From Thinopyrum elongatum (taxonomy: Eukaryota; Streptophyta; Magnoliopsida; Poales; Poaceae): DNA of 64,000 nt. The stretch lies in NCBI GenBank assembly GCA_011799875.1, contig CM022301.1, positions 210,759,888-210,823,887 of the forward strand. The letters are read 5' to 3'. The translations under genes and the position numbers were made by a program. Positions 21,954 to 33,252 of the stretch are shown here, piece by piece; positions within the stretch are counted from its first letter, which is position 1, and each line of letters begins with the position of its first letter. Below the pieces are notes generated by a model, which saw only the letters and a program-made list of their open reading frames with translations, did no database searches and was not told the DNA's origin.

Positions 21954-22788
21954 AATAGTTGATAGACAATGTCAAGAATGAGTAGTCTTGTCAATTCTAT
22001 GTATCTATGTACTTTACGTTGACCGTGCTCAATCCGTGTTCTTATTGTTATTTTTGAAAGAATGTTGTCTTGACCGGCCATCGGCTTCTGCCTCTCCAAT
22101 CAGAGATCGGGGAGTGTTCTGTACTGTGTGCCATGGGAAACAAGGCAATAATTTGGGAACCAGGCAATCCGGCCTTCTGGTTTAAACAGACAAAACATAT
22201 GCGGAGAGCGATGTTATATTACTGTTTAACGTAAGAAACATCTTCCGATGAAAATAGTTCCTCCAAGAGTTCCTTTCATCGGGTAAAATTATAGTACAGA
22301 CACGTAGGGTTAACGGACACCAATGGCTTTAAAAAAGAACCTTGGTAGTAAGCTCGAGGCTATATTCACTTCCCTTAGGCTGACTTATTGTATTCTGTAA
22401 GAACGCTAGCTTTTGGCTTCTCCCGTCTGAGGTACGGTCCCGGGTGGCCCGGTTGTAACAATCGCAGAGGTACTCCCTTTACTCCCTAGCTGAATAATCA
22501 AGAACGTAGGGGTAATCGCAGGAGCCAGGCAACCCGGCTTGGCAAAAGATCTTAAGTCAAACAAGTGCATATGTTGGCTTAACATGTATGAGAAGGATGC
22601 AATCATAACGAATGTGATTTATACATTTATGCGGTTCTTCTAAGGGAGCCCCCAAGCCAAGCTGGGTATTACATTTAATGGTGTATATAGTATGGGCTTG
22701 GTATGGTTTGATTTAGCCGAACTAGCACCATGATGAAAGAGAGAAAAAGGTAAAAAAGAAAAAGAAAAGGCGAAAATTTATGTCGGAC
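21954..22788 (-). other. F spacer between antisense gene and integrase
   Basis: This is 0.8 kb of non-coding sequence where two convergent genes end (the antisense gene on +, integrase on -). It is AT-rich, with an A/G-rich stretch near 22733-22775. No hairpin or ORF of note was recognised. Confidence 0.5.
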
Positions 22789-24320
22789 TCAGGCGTAAAA
22801 ATGCCGTAGCCTTGCGGCGTTCCACGGGTTCGGCTCGAGGCCGTCGTCGGACGAGCGGCAAAGATGATATGCTCCTCCTATAAGTAATTCATCGATGATG
22901 TATGGTCCCTCCCATTTAGGTGATAGTTTATTCTTCTGTTTTTCGGGGAGTCGGAGGACAAGGTCTCCCACATTGTATGTCTTTGCCCGGACTTCACGGC
23001 TGTGGTAACGTTGTGCTTGCTGCTGATAGAACGCGAACCAAGCTCGAGCTATGTTTCGCTCTTCTTCTAGAGCGTCTAGATCGTCCTGCCAATCGAGCTC
23101 GGCTTCCTTTTCTTCATACATGCGCACTCCAGGCGCGTCATGGATAAGGTCACATGGGAGAACTGCTTCCGCACTGTATACCATAAAAAATGGTGTGTAT
23201 CCGGTTGACTGATTAGGAGTAGTGCACAGCCCCCATAGTACAGAATCGAGTTCCTCGACCCAATGGCAGTCTGATTGTTCAAGGGATCGAACTAGGCCAG
23301 GCTTAATGTCGCTCATAATGAGTCCATTGGCCCGTTCGACCTACCCGTTGGTCTGTGGGTGCTGCACCGAGGCGTAATCGAGCTTGATGCCCATTTTGCC
23401 GCACCAGTCTTTAACCTCCTGGGCGGTGAAGTTGGTACCATTATCGGTAATTATGTTGTGGGGGACACCATAACGGTGTACGACATCGGATAAGAAGTCA
23501 ATGACTGGTCCGGATTCTGCCGAAGCGACGGGTCTTGCCTCAATCCACTTGGTGAATTTGTCGACCATGACCAATAGGTACTTCCTTTTGTTTGTCCCCC
23601 CTTTGAGTGGCCCGACCATGTCGAGACCCCAGACCGCATGTCGAGACCCCAGACCGCAAAAGGCCACGTGATCGGTATCGTCCGAAGAGCTGTGGGGGGC
23701 ATGTGGCTTTGATTTGCGAACAGCTGGCATCCGACGCAGTGTTGGACTAATGTCCGGGCATCCTCACGTGCGGTAGGCCAGAAAAAACCTGCTCGGAAAG
23801 CTTTGCTGACTAAAGCCCGAGCTGCCACGTGGTGTTCGCCCATGCCCGCGTGTATCTCTGCCAAAAGTTGCTGCCCCAATTCTTCGGAGATGCACCTTTG
23901 TACAACTCCTGTGGTACTCTTCTTATAGAGTTCACCCTCATGGACCTTGCATGCTTTAGAGCGGCGAACTATGCGTCGTGCTTCGGTTTGATCCTCTGGA
24001 AGCTGATGTTGTGTGAGGTAGGCTAGCAGGGGTTCTGTCCAGGGTGGGATTACGGCCATTACCTCATGTGCGGAAGGTGTTTCCTCAAGTGCGGAGCCGC
24101 CGATGACGTGATCGTCTTGTTCATTTTTGGGCGAGGCATTGCAAGCGGGCCCGTTGGATGGTGCACCGGTGGCATCGTCCTGCCATACCACGGAGGGCTT
24201 AAAAAGCCGCTCGAGGAAGGTGTTTTTGGGAACCGGGTCGCGCTTGGCGCCCATGCGGGCGAGGACGTCGGCTGCTTGATTGCTGTCTCTAGCGACATGG
24301 TGAAATTCTAGGCCCTCAAA
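22789..24320 (-). pseudogene. F integrase, frameshifted
   Basis: It runs from the RNase H end to a stop at 22789. In order: a zinc-binding region (H near G-M-G-E-H-H, then H-C-V-G-C-Q-L-F), catalytic core residues W-G-L-D-M, I-T-D-N-G-T-N-F and V-E-R-A-N-G (the D, D and E of the DDE triad), and a C-terminal part with G-D-L-V-L-R and W-E-G-P-Y-I-I. A 20-bp tandem duplication at 23618-23657 shifts the frame at the first catalytic Asp, and a TAG at 23341-23343 (probably CAG) stops it later. All three acidic residues are still encoded. Confidence 0.85.
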
Positions 24321-24887
24321 TCAAGTAGATATTTGGAGGACCGCGTTTCTATATGCCGCCATCTTGGGGTCTTTTGCGTCGAATTTGCCATTGACTTGAG
24401 AGATCTCCAAATTTGAATCTCCCCTTACCTCAAGGCGCTGCACGCCCATTGATGTGGCCATACGAAGACCATGTAGTAGTGCTTCGTACTCGGCTGCATT
24501 GTTCAAGTCTGTATACATTACTTGGAGGACATACCGAATAATGTCGCCTGTGGGGGAGATGAGGATGACCCCAGCCCCCAGTCCGGCTAATATCTTTGAG
24601 CCGTCAAAGTACATTGTCCAGTGGGAGTATGCAGAGTACTCCCGGGATAGTTCGGCCTCGGTCCATTCGGCTATGAAATCGGCCAGCACCTGAGATTTAA
24701 TGGCTTGGCGTGGCTTGTATGTTATCTCGAAGGGGAGAAGCTCGATTGCCCATTTGGCAATGCGGCTTGTGGCATCCCTGTTATTGATTATATCATTCAA
24801 GGGGACCTCTGATGCTACTGTGACCGAGCATTCTTGAAAGTAATGACGTAGCTTTTGAGATGCCATGAAGACCGTGTAGGCTATCTT
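24321..24887 (-). pseudogene. F RNase H domain
   Basis: It continues in frame with RT after a single TAA at 24888-24890. It shows M-Y-F-D-G-S-K (first catalytic Asp), N-N-A-A-E-Y-E-A-L-L-H-G-L-R (catalytic Glu) and R-G-D-S-N-L (Asp), the expected RNase H pattern. It ends at a TGA at 24321-24323, after which H-V-A-R-D-S-N-Q-A-A-D continues toward integrase in the same frame. It would remove the RNA strand during reverse transcription. Confidence 0.85.
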
Positions 24888-25907
24888 TTAATAGTGCGGG
24901 TATCGTGATTTGCATGGCATAAGCACCTCAGACACGTAGAAGACTGGCTTATGGACTTGGAACTTGTGGCCCTCGGATTCCCGTTCTACGACGAGCATCG
25001 CGCTGACCACCTGATTGGTGGCCGAAATATATAGTAGCATGGGTTCGCCAATGCCGGGTGCGGCCAGGATAGGGTTGCCGGCGAGGAGTGTTTTAATCTC
25101 CTCGAGTGCCATGGTTGCTTTATCTGTCCACTGGAAGTTCTTGGCCTTTTTAAGCAGTTTGTAGAGTGGCAATGCCTTTTCTCCGAGGCGGGATATGAAG
25201 TGGCTCAAGGTGGCCACGCATCCTGCCAGCTTCTGGACATGCTTAAGCTCCGTTGGTATTGCGAGCTGAGATAGTGCTCTAATTTTGGCCGGATTGGCTT
25301 TGATTCGTCTATGGGAAACTATGAATCCGAGTAGCTTTCCAGCAAGGACCCCAAAGACACATTTCTCCGGGTTGAGCCGTATGTCGTAGGCCCGCAGGTT
25401 GTCGAAGGTTTGACATAGGTCGTATATCAGTTGGTCGATGTGTTTAGTTTTGACAACCACATCGTCCACGTATGCCTCGACTGTTTTGCCAATTTGGTTT
25501 TTGAGGCATGTTTGAATCATGCGTTGGTATGTGGCTCCTGCGTTTTTTAATCCGAACGGCATGATGTTGAAGCAGAAGGGGCCGTAGGGAGTGATAAATG
25601 CGGTTGCTGCCTGATCGGACTCCTTCATCTTGATCTGATGGTATCCGGAGTATGCGTCGAGGAAGCATAATGAGTCGTGTCCGGTGGTGGCATCGATGAT
25701 CTGGTCTATCCTTGGCGGAGGGAATGGATCCTTAGGGCAAGCTTTGTTGAGGTCTTTGAAGTCAACGTAGAGCCGCTAGGACTTATCCTTCTTGGGTACC
25801 ATAACCAGATTTGCTAACCACTCGGGGTGCTTGATCTCGCGGATGAATCTAGCATCTAGCAGTTTTGCAAGCTCTTCACCCATGGCCTGCCGTTTGGGTT
25901 CGGAAAA
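24888..25907 (-). pseudogene. F reverse transcriptase
   Basis: It reads in the same frame as the protease. N-terminal motifs include W-L-A-N-L-V-M-V-P-K-K-D, D-F-K-D-L-N-K-A-C-P-K-D-P-F-P and D-A-Y-S-G-Y-H-Q-I. The centre has M-P-F-G-L-K-N-A-G-A-T-Y-Q-R and the active site A-Y-V-D-D-V-V-V, and the thumb has L-G-F-I-V-S-H-R. Stops: TGA at the protease boundary (25908), a TAG at about 25779-25781 where a Trp is normal, and TAA at 24888. The polymerase motif YVDD is intact, so decay is by nonsense only. Confidence 0.9.
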
Positions 25908-26876
25908 TCAGCGCAGGGTTTGTTTCACTAGCTTGAAGCCTTTTAGAATGTTGAGGTTGTGCTCTGCTAGTCTTCGTGGGATTCCTGGCATATCTGATGG
26001 GTGCCAGGCGAATATTTCCCAATTTTCACGCAGGAATGTCCTTAGCGCCTCGTCGACTGCGGGGTCCAGTTGTGCTCCTATGGATGTAGTTTTATTGGGA
26101 TCTATTGGGTGCACTTGAAATTTGACTATTTCGTCCGCTGGCTTGAATGATGTGGGCATTTGTCTTTTACTGAGAACCACGTCATCCCTGTCAACTGTGG
26201 TGCATAGCGTTGTCAACTCTTTGGCCGCGAGGGCTTCGGATAGTGCCTCTAGGGCGAGGGATGCCATTTTATTTTCGACTCGCAAGGCTTTGCTAGGGTC
26301 GCTTTTAAGAGAGATCACCCCGTTGGGCCCTGGCATCTTGAGTTTCATATACCCGTAATGTGGTATGGCCTGAAATCTTGAGAATGCCTCATGTCCTAGA
26401 AGGGTGTGGTATCCACTACGGAAGGGCACAATGTGAAATAGCAATGGTTCGGATCTGTAGTTGTTGGGTGTATCAAACACAATGTCCAGGGTTACACGTC
26501 CCGAGCAGTGTGCCTCCCTTCCGGGTATTATACCTCGGAATGTGGTATGATTGCATTCGATGCGAGACCTGTTGAACTGCATCTTGTCTAGAGTATCCTC
26601 ATAAATGAGGTTGAGGCTATTGCCTCCGTCCATCAGCACTTTAGTCAGCCGAAAACCGTCGACAATGGGGTCAAGGACCAGTGCGGCCGGTGCGTGGTTA
26701 TTACGGGGGCTTGGCTCATCCTTCTTGTTGAAGGTGATAGGCGTGGCCGCCCATGGTTGTGCGGCTGTCACATGATATATTTGATTGAGCTCTCGAAGAG
26801 CCTTTTTCCTTTTATTGTTTGAGGTGAACGTCTCGTATACCGTAAGGAGATTGTGGTCCTGCGGTGAAGCCGATGA
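25908..26876 (-). pseudogene. F aspartic protease and linker
   Basis: After the gag stop at 26877-26879 the same frame continues. It shows V-L-M-D-G-G-N-S-L-N, the D-G-G form of the retropepsin active site used by this plant Gypsy group, and L-L-G-H-E-A-F-S-R-F in the position of the late I-L-G motif. The segment before RT contains L-N-I-L-K-G-F-K-L-V. Its role is to cleave the gag-pol polyprotein. The frame ends at TGA 25908-25910, likely CGA originally. Confidence 0.78.
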
Positions 26877-28136
26877 CTATTTATCTGGGGGTGTAAGGCC
26901 CAAGATTGGCTCATCATATTTGGCCACTTGTCTTACCACCCAACAAACTCGAAGTCTGTGGGTTGGGTTTGCATCTAACAAGACCGAATGTATTGGGCAT
27001 GGTTTGTCCAGCAACTCGTCTAACACCGATCTGGGCCTAGTTTTCCTTTCCTTAGGTTCGCGCTCCGGTGACCGATTTGTGTAAGCCCATTTAAGGCGGG
27101 GCCTTCCATGACGCGCGGCGAGCTGTGGCCCCACGTTCAGCTGTTGTGCCCTCCACGTGTTCTCCATGGCACAATATTTGCATACCATGTCTGATTGTTT
27201 GGTGAAGCATTGAATTCGGCGATGCGCGAGGGCATTTAAGAGGCCATCGTCCCAGCAGTTAAACTGGAAGGCTTTAATTATTTCTTTGTCACAGCAAGGT
27301 GCCATCCTGTTCTTTACCAGGAGAAATCTAGCCCAATAATGGTGGACTGTCTCGTTTGGCAGCTGCTTGACGTACATGAGGTCCCATATGTCTGGGTTTC
27401 CCGAGTTCAGATTATATTCCGTGTTGTGGGTGGGCAGGAAAATTTCGAGAATTCCCTCCTGTCGCGGATCCGGACTATCCTTGATGGGCGGTTGAGTCAT
27501 GTCTAGTTCTGATCGCACAGGGCTCGGATCCGAACTGGTGTGCGGCCGGATAGGCTCGAGGCCGGGACTTGAGCTGGGGGTTATGTCCGGACGTATATCC
27601 GGGCTGGTGTCTGACTCTGAGCTGGGGATTCGAGTGTACACCTTCTTTATCTTGCAAGGCTGTGGACCCTCCTGGGCCTCTTCGACTGTGGCGACGAGGT
27701 GTGTGACCGGAGGGGTGTTGATTTTTCAGTCGTCGGGTCTAAGCCCGATCCGATCATAGGCCATAGGCCTGGTAACAGAGATTCCCATTGCACGAAAAAG
27801 GCTCGCCAGGTGGCCTGCTGGCTGGCCACATGGGGGCGCCGGACACTCCGGCGATTCGGCGGGAGATCTTTGTGGCGGTCTGTCGGAGTCAGGCTTCAGG
27901 GCCGGACTCTGAGGGATACCAGATTTTTGTGAGTCTGCTGGTCCTGGGGTCGATGCCCCTGAACCGATGAACCCTTCGATGGGGGTGAAGCCTTCGATCT
28001 GGTTGAGGCGACTAGTGGGATCAGCGCGCGCTAGTATGCCGCCGAAGACGAGGAGATGACCAGGGGCGGGGAAGCCCTCGGCGCGGGTGTGGTCTCCAAC
28101 GACCGGTTGAGCCATCGATTCCTCTGGCAATCCCAC
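26877..28136 (-). pseudogene. F gag
   Basis: The ATG at 28136 lies 27 bp inside the primer-site end of the LTR, and the frame runs to 26877. A TGA at 27726-27728 and the terminal TAG at 26877-26879 are the only interruptions. The N-terminal third is Pro/Ser-rich and disordered. The capsid-like part contains Y-V-K-Q-L-P-N-E-T-V-H-H-Y-W-A-R-F, a gag signature, then C-W-D-D-G-L-L-N-A-L-A. No CCHC zinc knuckle is visible. Gag, PR, RT and RH all share one frame, so the original was one polyprotein. Confidence 0.8.
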
Positions 28137-28141
28137 AACGG

Positions 28142-28162
28142 AACTCTCAATGAAAGCACCAA
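28142..28162 (-). promoter_or_regulatory. F primer binding site
   Basis: Directly next to the right LTR, the minus strand reads T-TGGTGCTTTCATTGAGAG. The TGG start and place fit a tRNA primer site complementary to a tRNA ending CTCTCAATGAAAGCACCA. I do not assign the tRNA. Confidence 0.75.
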
Positions 28163-28614
28163 TGTTAGTGTCAAAACCGGCAGACCTCGGGGTAGGGGGT
28201 CCCGAGCTGTGGATCTAGGATCGATGGATAAGAAGGGACGACAAACACAATGTTTACCTAGGTTCGGGCCCTCTCGAAGAGGTAAAACCCTATGTCATGA
28301 TTGATTGTATTGAATATATAACGTGGTTTATAGAGTAGATCTACCTCGAGATCAGCATGAGCTAAACCCTAAGGCTATGAGGTGATGAATGTAGCCCTAA
28401 CCCTAATGACTACAACCCTTGGTTTATATAGACACCGATATGGCTAGGGTTACCGAAGATAGATTACAATAAGGAATTAAAGAGATCCTGCACCTTCTTG
28501 ACTTGGAGGGCACACCATGGCTTCATAGATCTCTTGTCAATATATGGCTCCACCAGTCCGGCCCATGTACAATGGGCCATCGCCCCGAGGACTCCTTAGT
28601 CCATGACTCCCTCA
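28163..28614 (-). repeat. F right LTR (5' LTR by orientation)
   Basis: It is 452 bp, the same length as the left LTR. Minus-strand TATA-like TATATAAACC is at 28421-28430 and the core block at 28255-28301. Confidence 0.93.
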
Positions 28615-28619
28615 CAGAC

Positions 28620-29553
28620 GTCACTGCCCGGGAGGCCTGTTTGGCGGAGTGCGCAGCGCTCTTGAACGCCAGGGAGAAGGATATCTCTTCCCGGGAAGAG
28701 AAACTCGAGGCCACCCTTCGCGGCAAAGACGAGGAACTGGAGGCCCTTGTCCAGCAATGCACCAAGGAGCTGGAGGACAAGCACAAGGTGGCCCTAGATG
28801 CGCTCACTCTTGATTCCACTGCCCAGTTGAAAAAGGTCGCAGATGAACTTGCCGCTGCATCCACTGCTAAAGCTGATCTTGATCAACAAGTGGCCAAACT
28901 GACAGAGGAGCTTTCCGGGAGTGCCAAGGAAGTAGTGGCCCTCAAAGAGGAGGCGCAGAAGGCGGGGATTGTCCTGAGAGAGGTGCAGTCGCAACTCTCC
29001 TCTAAGAGCCAGGCCCTTGATGCCGCCAATAACACCATCACCGACATGAAGGCGAGGATCGGCACTTTGGAGAGCAAGCTTGAGTCTACCAGGGTTCATG
29101 AGAAGCAACTGACAAGGGACTTGGAAAACACGAAGATCCTCTAGAGGGACGCAGAGGACAAATTGGCGAACCAGGTCCAGCAGCGCGATCTTTGGATCAA
29201 GAACCTGGTCGACATTGCCGAGCGCCTCACTGCCCAGCTCGCAACGATGGGCATGGAGGGCCCAGTCTACTCAGTTGGCGGGCATGAGGCCCCAAGCGTC
29301 AAGCTACCACTCTTCTTCGACAGGCTGATCGGAGGGCTGAAGGTCTATGAGGAGGGAAGAACCACTCATCGAGTCCCGGAGGCTTGCCCGTAATGCCCTC
29401 TTCATGGTCTTCAGCAACATTGCCTACCGCCACCCCGAACTCAACCTTGCTGATGGCTTCAGAAAGCTCCCGGCAGGCGTCGATGTTTCTGCTACTGAGA
29501 AGAAAGCTGGTCCCTTCGTCGATAGGGTCCTCTCCATCCCCACGGCTTCGTAA
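28620..29553 (+). pseudogene. Antisense O1 gene, coiled-coil C-terminus (copy A)
   Basis: The reading frame resumes after F (V-T-A-R-E-A-C-L-A-E-C-A-A-L-L) and forms a long heptad-rich coiled coil of roughly 180 residues, with E-E-K-L-E-A-T-L-R and L-A-A-A-S-T-A-K-A-D-L-D-Q-Q-V typical of it. A TAG at 29142-29144 interrupts it. It continues with L-A-N-Q-V-Q-Q-R-D-L-W-I-K-N and ends (29347-29553, another frame) with F-S-N-I-A-Y-R-H-P-E-L-N-L-A-D-G-F. The architecture, Transposase_28 then coiled coil, is the same as in F, although the sequences differ strongly. Confidence 0.65.
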
Positions 29554-30752
29554 GGCCACCAAGCCAGGCCTCGAATCATTCGTGTCGCTGTGTTGCCCTG
29601 TAACAAAACATTATGCATGTCTCGTGTTTAGATCCTGTACTTCTTTTGCTTGTGTTGAACTGATGTTTAATTAATTCCAAATGCATGCTACCCCTCTTGC
29701 ATTTCATCCATTGAAGTCCGTAAGGTTAGCTTAGTTTTCGCGCATTTTTGGTTGCCTGCTGGTAGCAAGCTGCCGCGATTCCTGTGAGGAGCGGGTCCTT
29801 AGCATTCAGCTGGCGAGGGCAAGTCCCGGCAGGTTTTTCCTTAGGAGTCTTTGACGCAGCCACCCACTTTGTTGAGCTGGCTCAAAACAATGTGGGGGCA
29901 CAGACAAATACAACAAGGTCCCATTGCACGGAAAGGTTTAAACCATACGGAAAACATTGAATGACTGAGGGGTAAGCAAATGCAAATTCTGGAGATAAAA
30001 TCAATGGACAAGTTGACTTAGCTTTTGCCCATGCTTCTTTTATTCTCCGATAGCAGCCATTCTCCATGTCCGTGTGCCTTGGGAGACTGGCATTTAGCTT
30101 GTCGCTTTCGGATCCCCGGCAAGGGTCGGAGGGGATCCTAGATCTCTTGCGGGCGACAAAACATGGTGTAAGGTAGGGCCGGTTTTTTCCTCTCCTTCCC
30201 CTTACACTTTTGATGATATTACGGCGATCAGCACAAATGCCACGCTGACGTGGAAGGCCTTGCCGGAGCATGGTTGCCGGGGCGTCAATCAACGGATTCG
30301 CACTAGCGCTCTACTCAGGATTTTCCCTTAGCAGGGAAAATGCTGAACCGAGTTTCGCGCGGGCTCATCAATGTCGATGACAATAAACCCACTGTAGCTC
30401 AATCGTCGACCAGTGAAAGTGGCGGAGAGAGGAACCATGTACCTTATCATGTTGCCTCTTTTTCCAAACGAGGCCCGCATGGTGACCATGCTGCCTGAAC
30501 CATTCGGGATTGTCGCGCCGTCGTCATCCCTTGCTCCCACCACCGCGGCAGCCGCGGCGGAGACAGATGATGGGAACTGGGCAGGGCGGGCGAAGGAGCG
30601 ATGTCGCTTCCTTCCCGATCCGCTATACCGCATTTTTTTCTTGGGCGTCATGGATGATGAAGCCGTCGATGAAGAAGACGGTGATGAGGATGACGCGCTG
30701 CTTACACCCTCGTGTTTGCACAATCGCAGCCCCCTACCTGGCGTGCCAAAGA
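29554..30752 (-). other. O1 leader region without gag; primer site at its end
   Basis: This is the 1.2 kb next to O1's 5' LTR, where gag should begin. Minus-strand frames at 30774-30328 (148 codons, Ser-rich, running into the LTR) and 30292-29882 have no gag features, so O1 appears to lack gag. Several CCGGCAAG motifs occur. The primer site is described separately. Confidence 0.55.
30732..30750 (-). promoter_or_regulatory. O1 primer binding site
   Basis: The minus strand reads TTGGCACGCCAGGTAGGGG two bases inside the right LTR. O2 has the same site with one difference (TTGGCGCGCC) at 61628-61645. The expected tRNA 3' end would be CTACCTGGCGCGCCA; I do not name the tRNA. Confidence 0.75.
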
Positions 30753-31701
30753 TGTCGTGGTTCAATACGACCACCTATGGGGCCATCGGCCCCTTTGTGG
30801 TTCGGCAAGGGGGAAGGGCGCGTTGCACAAAGAGCGAAGACCGTAGAGCAGTGCGGAAGTGATGACACAGGCAGTTTTTACCCAGGTTCAGGCTGCCGCG
30901 AGGCGTAAAACACTACTCCTGCTTTGGTGGATTGATGAAAGGACCGTGGTGGAGACGCAGCGCTCAAGCCCGGCAAGGTCGCCTTAGGACGTGAGCAGCT
31001 ACGCGCATATGAGTGTACAAGGGTCCGAATCCTTTCTAAGGTTGCCACAACCCTCCTTTTATAGGTCAAGGGGTTACCACAATGGCAAAACAGTCATTAT
31101 CCAGTGATCAGATAGCCACAGTGCTATCATACCTAACTCTGCAGACATGACATGGTGCATTAAATGCACCACTTAGTGTCACATCGCGGGGGTAGCCCGG
31201 CAAGCCTTGCCATGCTATTCATCCACCTTCTCGCCTGCCTGCGTGACATGCCTCTGGACGGGTGTCATTTGGGGGTGATCTTCCTCAGAAATGGCTGCCA
31301 TGTGCCAAATAATAGCCACTTAATCACTTGGGGGCTCGACATCGCACCGATAGGTGACTTGCATTGTTGTGAGGTGGAGTGGTGGCGTCTTGGCGGGGTG
31401 ATCCGCCCTCGGTGTCCCCGGCAAGCTTGCCGGGGGGAATCTTGAGACTTGTCTTCGGGGTGACCTCGACCTTGCCAGGCTTGCCTGCCCGGCAAGGGAG
31501 GTTTTTCCTTAGCGATATCTTGCTCATTTGGCTTGTCTTGGTCTTCTTGATCTGCTCTTTGATTTCTCAAAGAGCTATATCTTCTGCTTGGCCTTGCCTC
31601 GGATGCTTGGTGCAGTTCACTTTGTTGTTGTCGTGCCGGAGACTTGCCTGTCCGGGCACAAGTCAGGGGGAAACATACATCCCTGTTTGTGTACCCCGAC
31701 A
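30753..31701 (-). repeat. O1 shared LTR between copies A and B, 949 bp
   Basis: It starts TGTCGTGGTTC and ends GTACCCCGACA. It is the 5' LTR of copy A. Because the O1 interior begins again at 31702 exactly as it does at 14989, it is also the 3' LTR of copy B. A perfect 20-bp palindrome is at 31416-31435, the core block at 30877-30924, and a TATA-like CTATAAAAGG (minus) at 31055-31064. Confidence 0.92.
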
Positions 31702-32088
31702 GAAGCCCCCGGGCCTGAGCCATACGTGTCGCCGAGCATGTTGGGTTAGGTCCAAGATGGTGCACGGACATGTGTCGATGAGGTGCTGCACGTGCAGCGA
31801 TTTGTCATGATGACCAGTCAATCCAACGTCCACTCCGCGTAATTACCGCAGGTTGTGGGGTCGTGGGGCTGTAGCAGTTAATGTAAAATGGTAACTTTCT
31901 GAGGGAAAGCAGCGAAGAGCCGTTCCTCCCCCCACGTTCGTCCTCATAAAAAGTAAAAACGCGAAGGGGCGCGGCTCATTCGCACCAGTTCTCCATCATC
32001 TTCTTTCTCAAGCCAAGCCACCGCTCCTGCGCCCACATTCACCTCCAACGCCTAATTCAACCTTCCATCCCTTCCAGGGCTCCTGAGG

Positions 32089-33252
32089 ATGGGAAGGAAA
32101 GCTGCCGCCGCAAGGGGGAAGTAGGCGGCCGCTGCGAAGGAGACGGCTGCGGAGAGGAACAAGAAGAGGGTGGCAGATTTGGACAGGAAGTGACGGGGAG
32201 ATGTGGTTTTCTTCCCGTCTAATCTGGACAGCAATGCCCTGGTTGCAAGGTATGGATATATGTGGGGGAGGGAAGTTCCCAAGGGACATGGTGCGCCCAA
32301 GGTCTTGTCGGAGGGAAAGAATGATCCGCCGGATTCGTACCGATTTTTCTGCGCATATTTCCTCTGCGGCCTCTGCCCTCCTTTTTCGGATTTCTTTGAG
32401 GCGATGATGGTAGTGTATGGGTTCCACCTCTTAGACTTCACGCCAAATGCAATGGCGTGTATGGCGATTTTCTCTCACTTGTGCGAGAATTTCATCGGAG
32501 TCGCCCCCAATGTGGATCTATTCAGGCATTTCTTTGTCCCGCGGGTGGAGAACAAGGCCCACCATTCTGGGAACATAAGCTGGATCCCTCGAGTGGCGAG
32601 GGAAAGTTCGGATTACCTTCCTGGTCAGCAGCACGGCATATGGGAGGAGTGGCGGGCAGACTGGTGCTGGGTCCAGGACGAGGAGGCCCCAGAGTTTTGC
32701 CAGCCGCCGACGGAGTGCATTGTGCGCGGCAACGACTGGAGGGAATTTGGCCTTACCGATGATAGGCTTCGCCCGGCACTGAACAGGATCACCCGTCTGA
32801 AGGCTGCCAGGTTAACCATCGAACAAGTGGGAGCCGATTTCCTCCGGTGCCGCATTGCGCCGCTGCAGAAGAGGGACAGGTTTGCTTGGCGGTATGGAGA
32901 TGCGGGGGACAGGATGCGCCTATGCCCGGGCCTGACCAACAACTTGTCAGTCTATGGCCATGCTTGGCTGTGCGAACAATTGTTTGGAAGCCTTGGGCCA
33001 TTCAAATTGCTGGCAAGGGTTGTCCCGCTGAATGTCAACTCCGCCCTGGACCAGATCTTGAAGTCGATGGCTGATTGCAACGCTTACGGGGTTGCGGGCG
33101 ATTGGCAACTACCCGAGTTGGATGCGGAACTTGAATGGACCTCTAGCTTGGTGGAAAGGGTGACCAAGGTGGAGAACAACATGTTCAAGCGCACCTCCAA
33201 GGTAGACACGGAGTTTATCAAGAGGCGTGTTGAGGAGGACAGAGCGCTCTGA
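32089..33252 (+). pseudogene. Antisense O1 gene, Transposase_28-like exon (copy B)
   Basis: It corresponds to 15374-16816. The ATG is at 32089. Stops are a TAG at 32122-32124 (copy A has CAG), the shared TGA at 32191-32193, and a TGA at 33250-33252 (copy A has CGA). Between the last two the frame is open for 349 codons with F-F-E-A-M-M-V-V-Y-G-F-H-L-L-D-F-T-P. After 33252 the acidic tail continues in the same frame. Confidence 0.7.

Larger units (their letters stand above)
18364..28614 (-). mobile_element. F: nested Fatima-like Gypsy element, complete but decayed
   Basis: It has 452-bp LTRs at 18364-18815 and 28163-28614, and flanking 5-bp sequences AAGAC (18359-18363) and CAGAC (28615-28619), a target duplication with one mismatch. 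The minus strand carries gag, protease, RT, RNase H and integrase in that order, the Gypsy order. The plus strand carries an antisense Transposase_28 gene between integrase and the 3' LTR. The LTR start TGTTAGTGTCAAAACCGG is what I associate with wheat Fatima elements. The LTRs differ at roughly two dozen positions by eye. Confidence 0.9.
14040..31701 (-). mobile_element. O1: non-autonomous LTR element with an antisense gene, copy A
   Basis: Two 949-bp LTRs (14040-14988 and 30753-31701) enclose about 15.8 kb, of which 10.25 kb is the nested F element. The element reads on the minus strand: the primer site abuts the right LTR and the purine-rich tract the left one. No gag, RT or integrase is present in its own 5.5 kb. 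The only gene runs on the plus strand, antisense to the element. The 5 bp left of 14040 (ATGAG) have no partner at 31702, because the interior sequence starts again there: the right LTR is shared with copy B. Tip sequences are TGTCG/CGACA-like. Confidence 0.85.
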
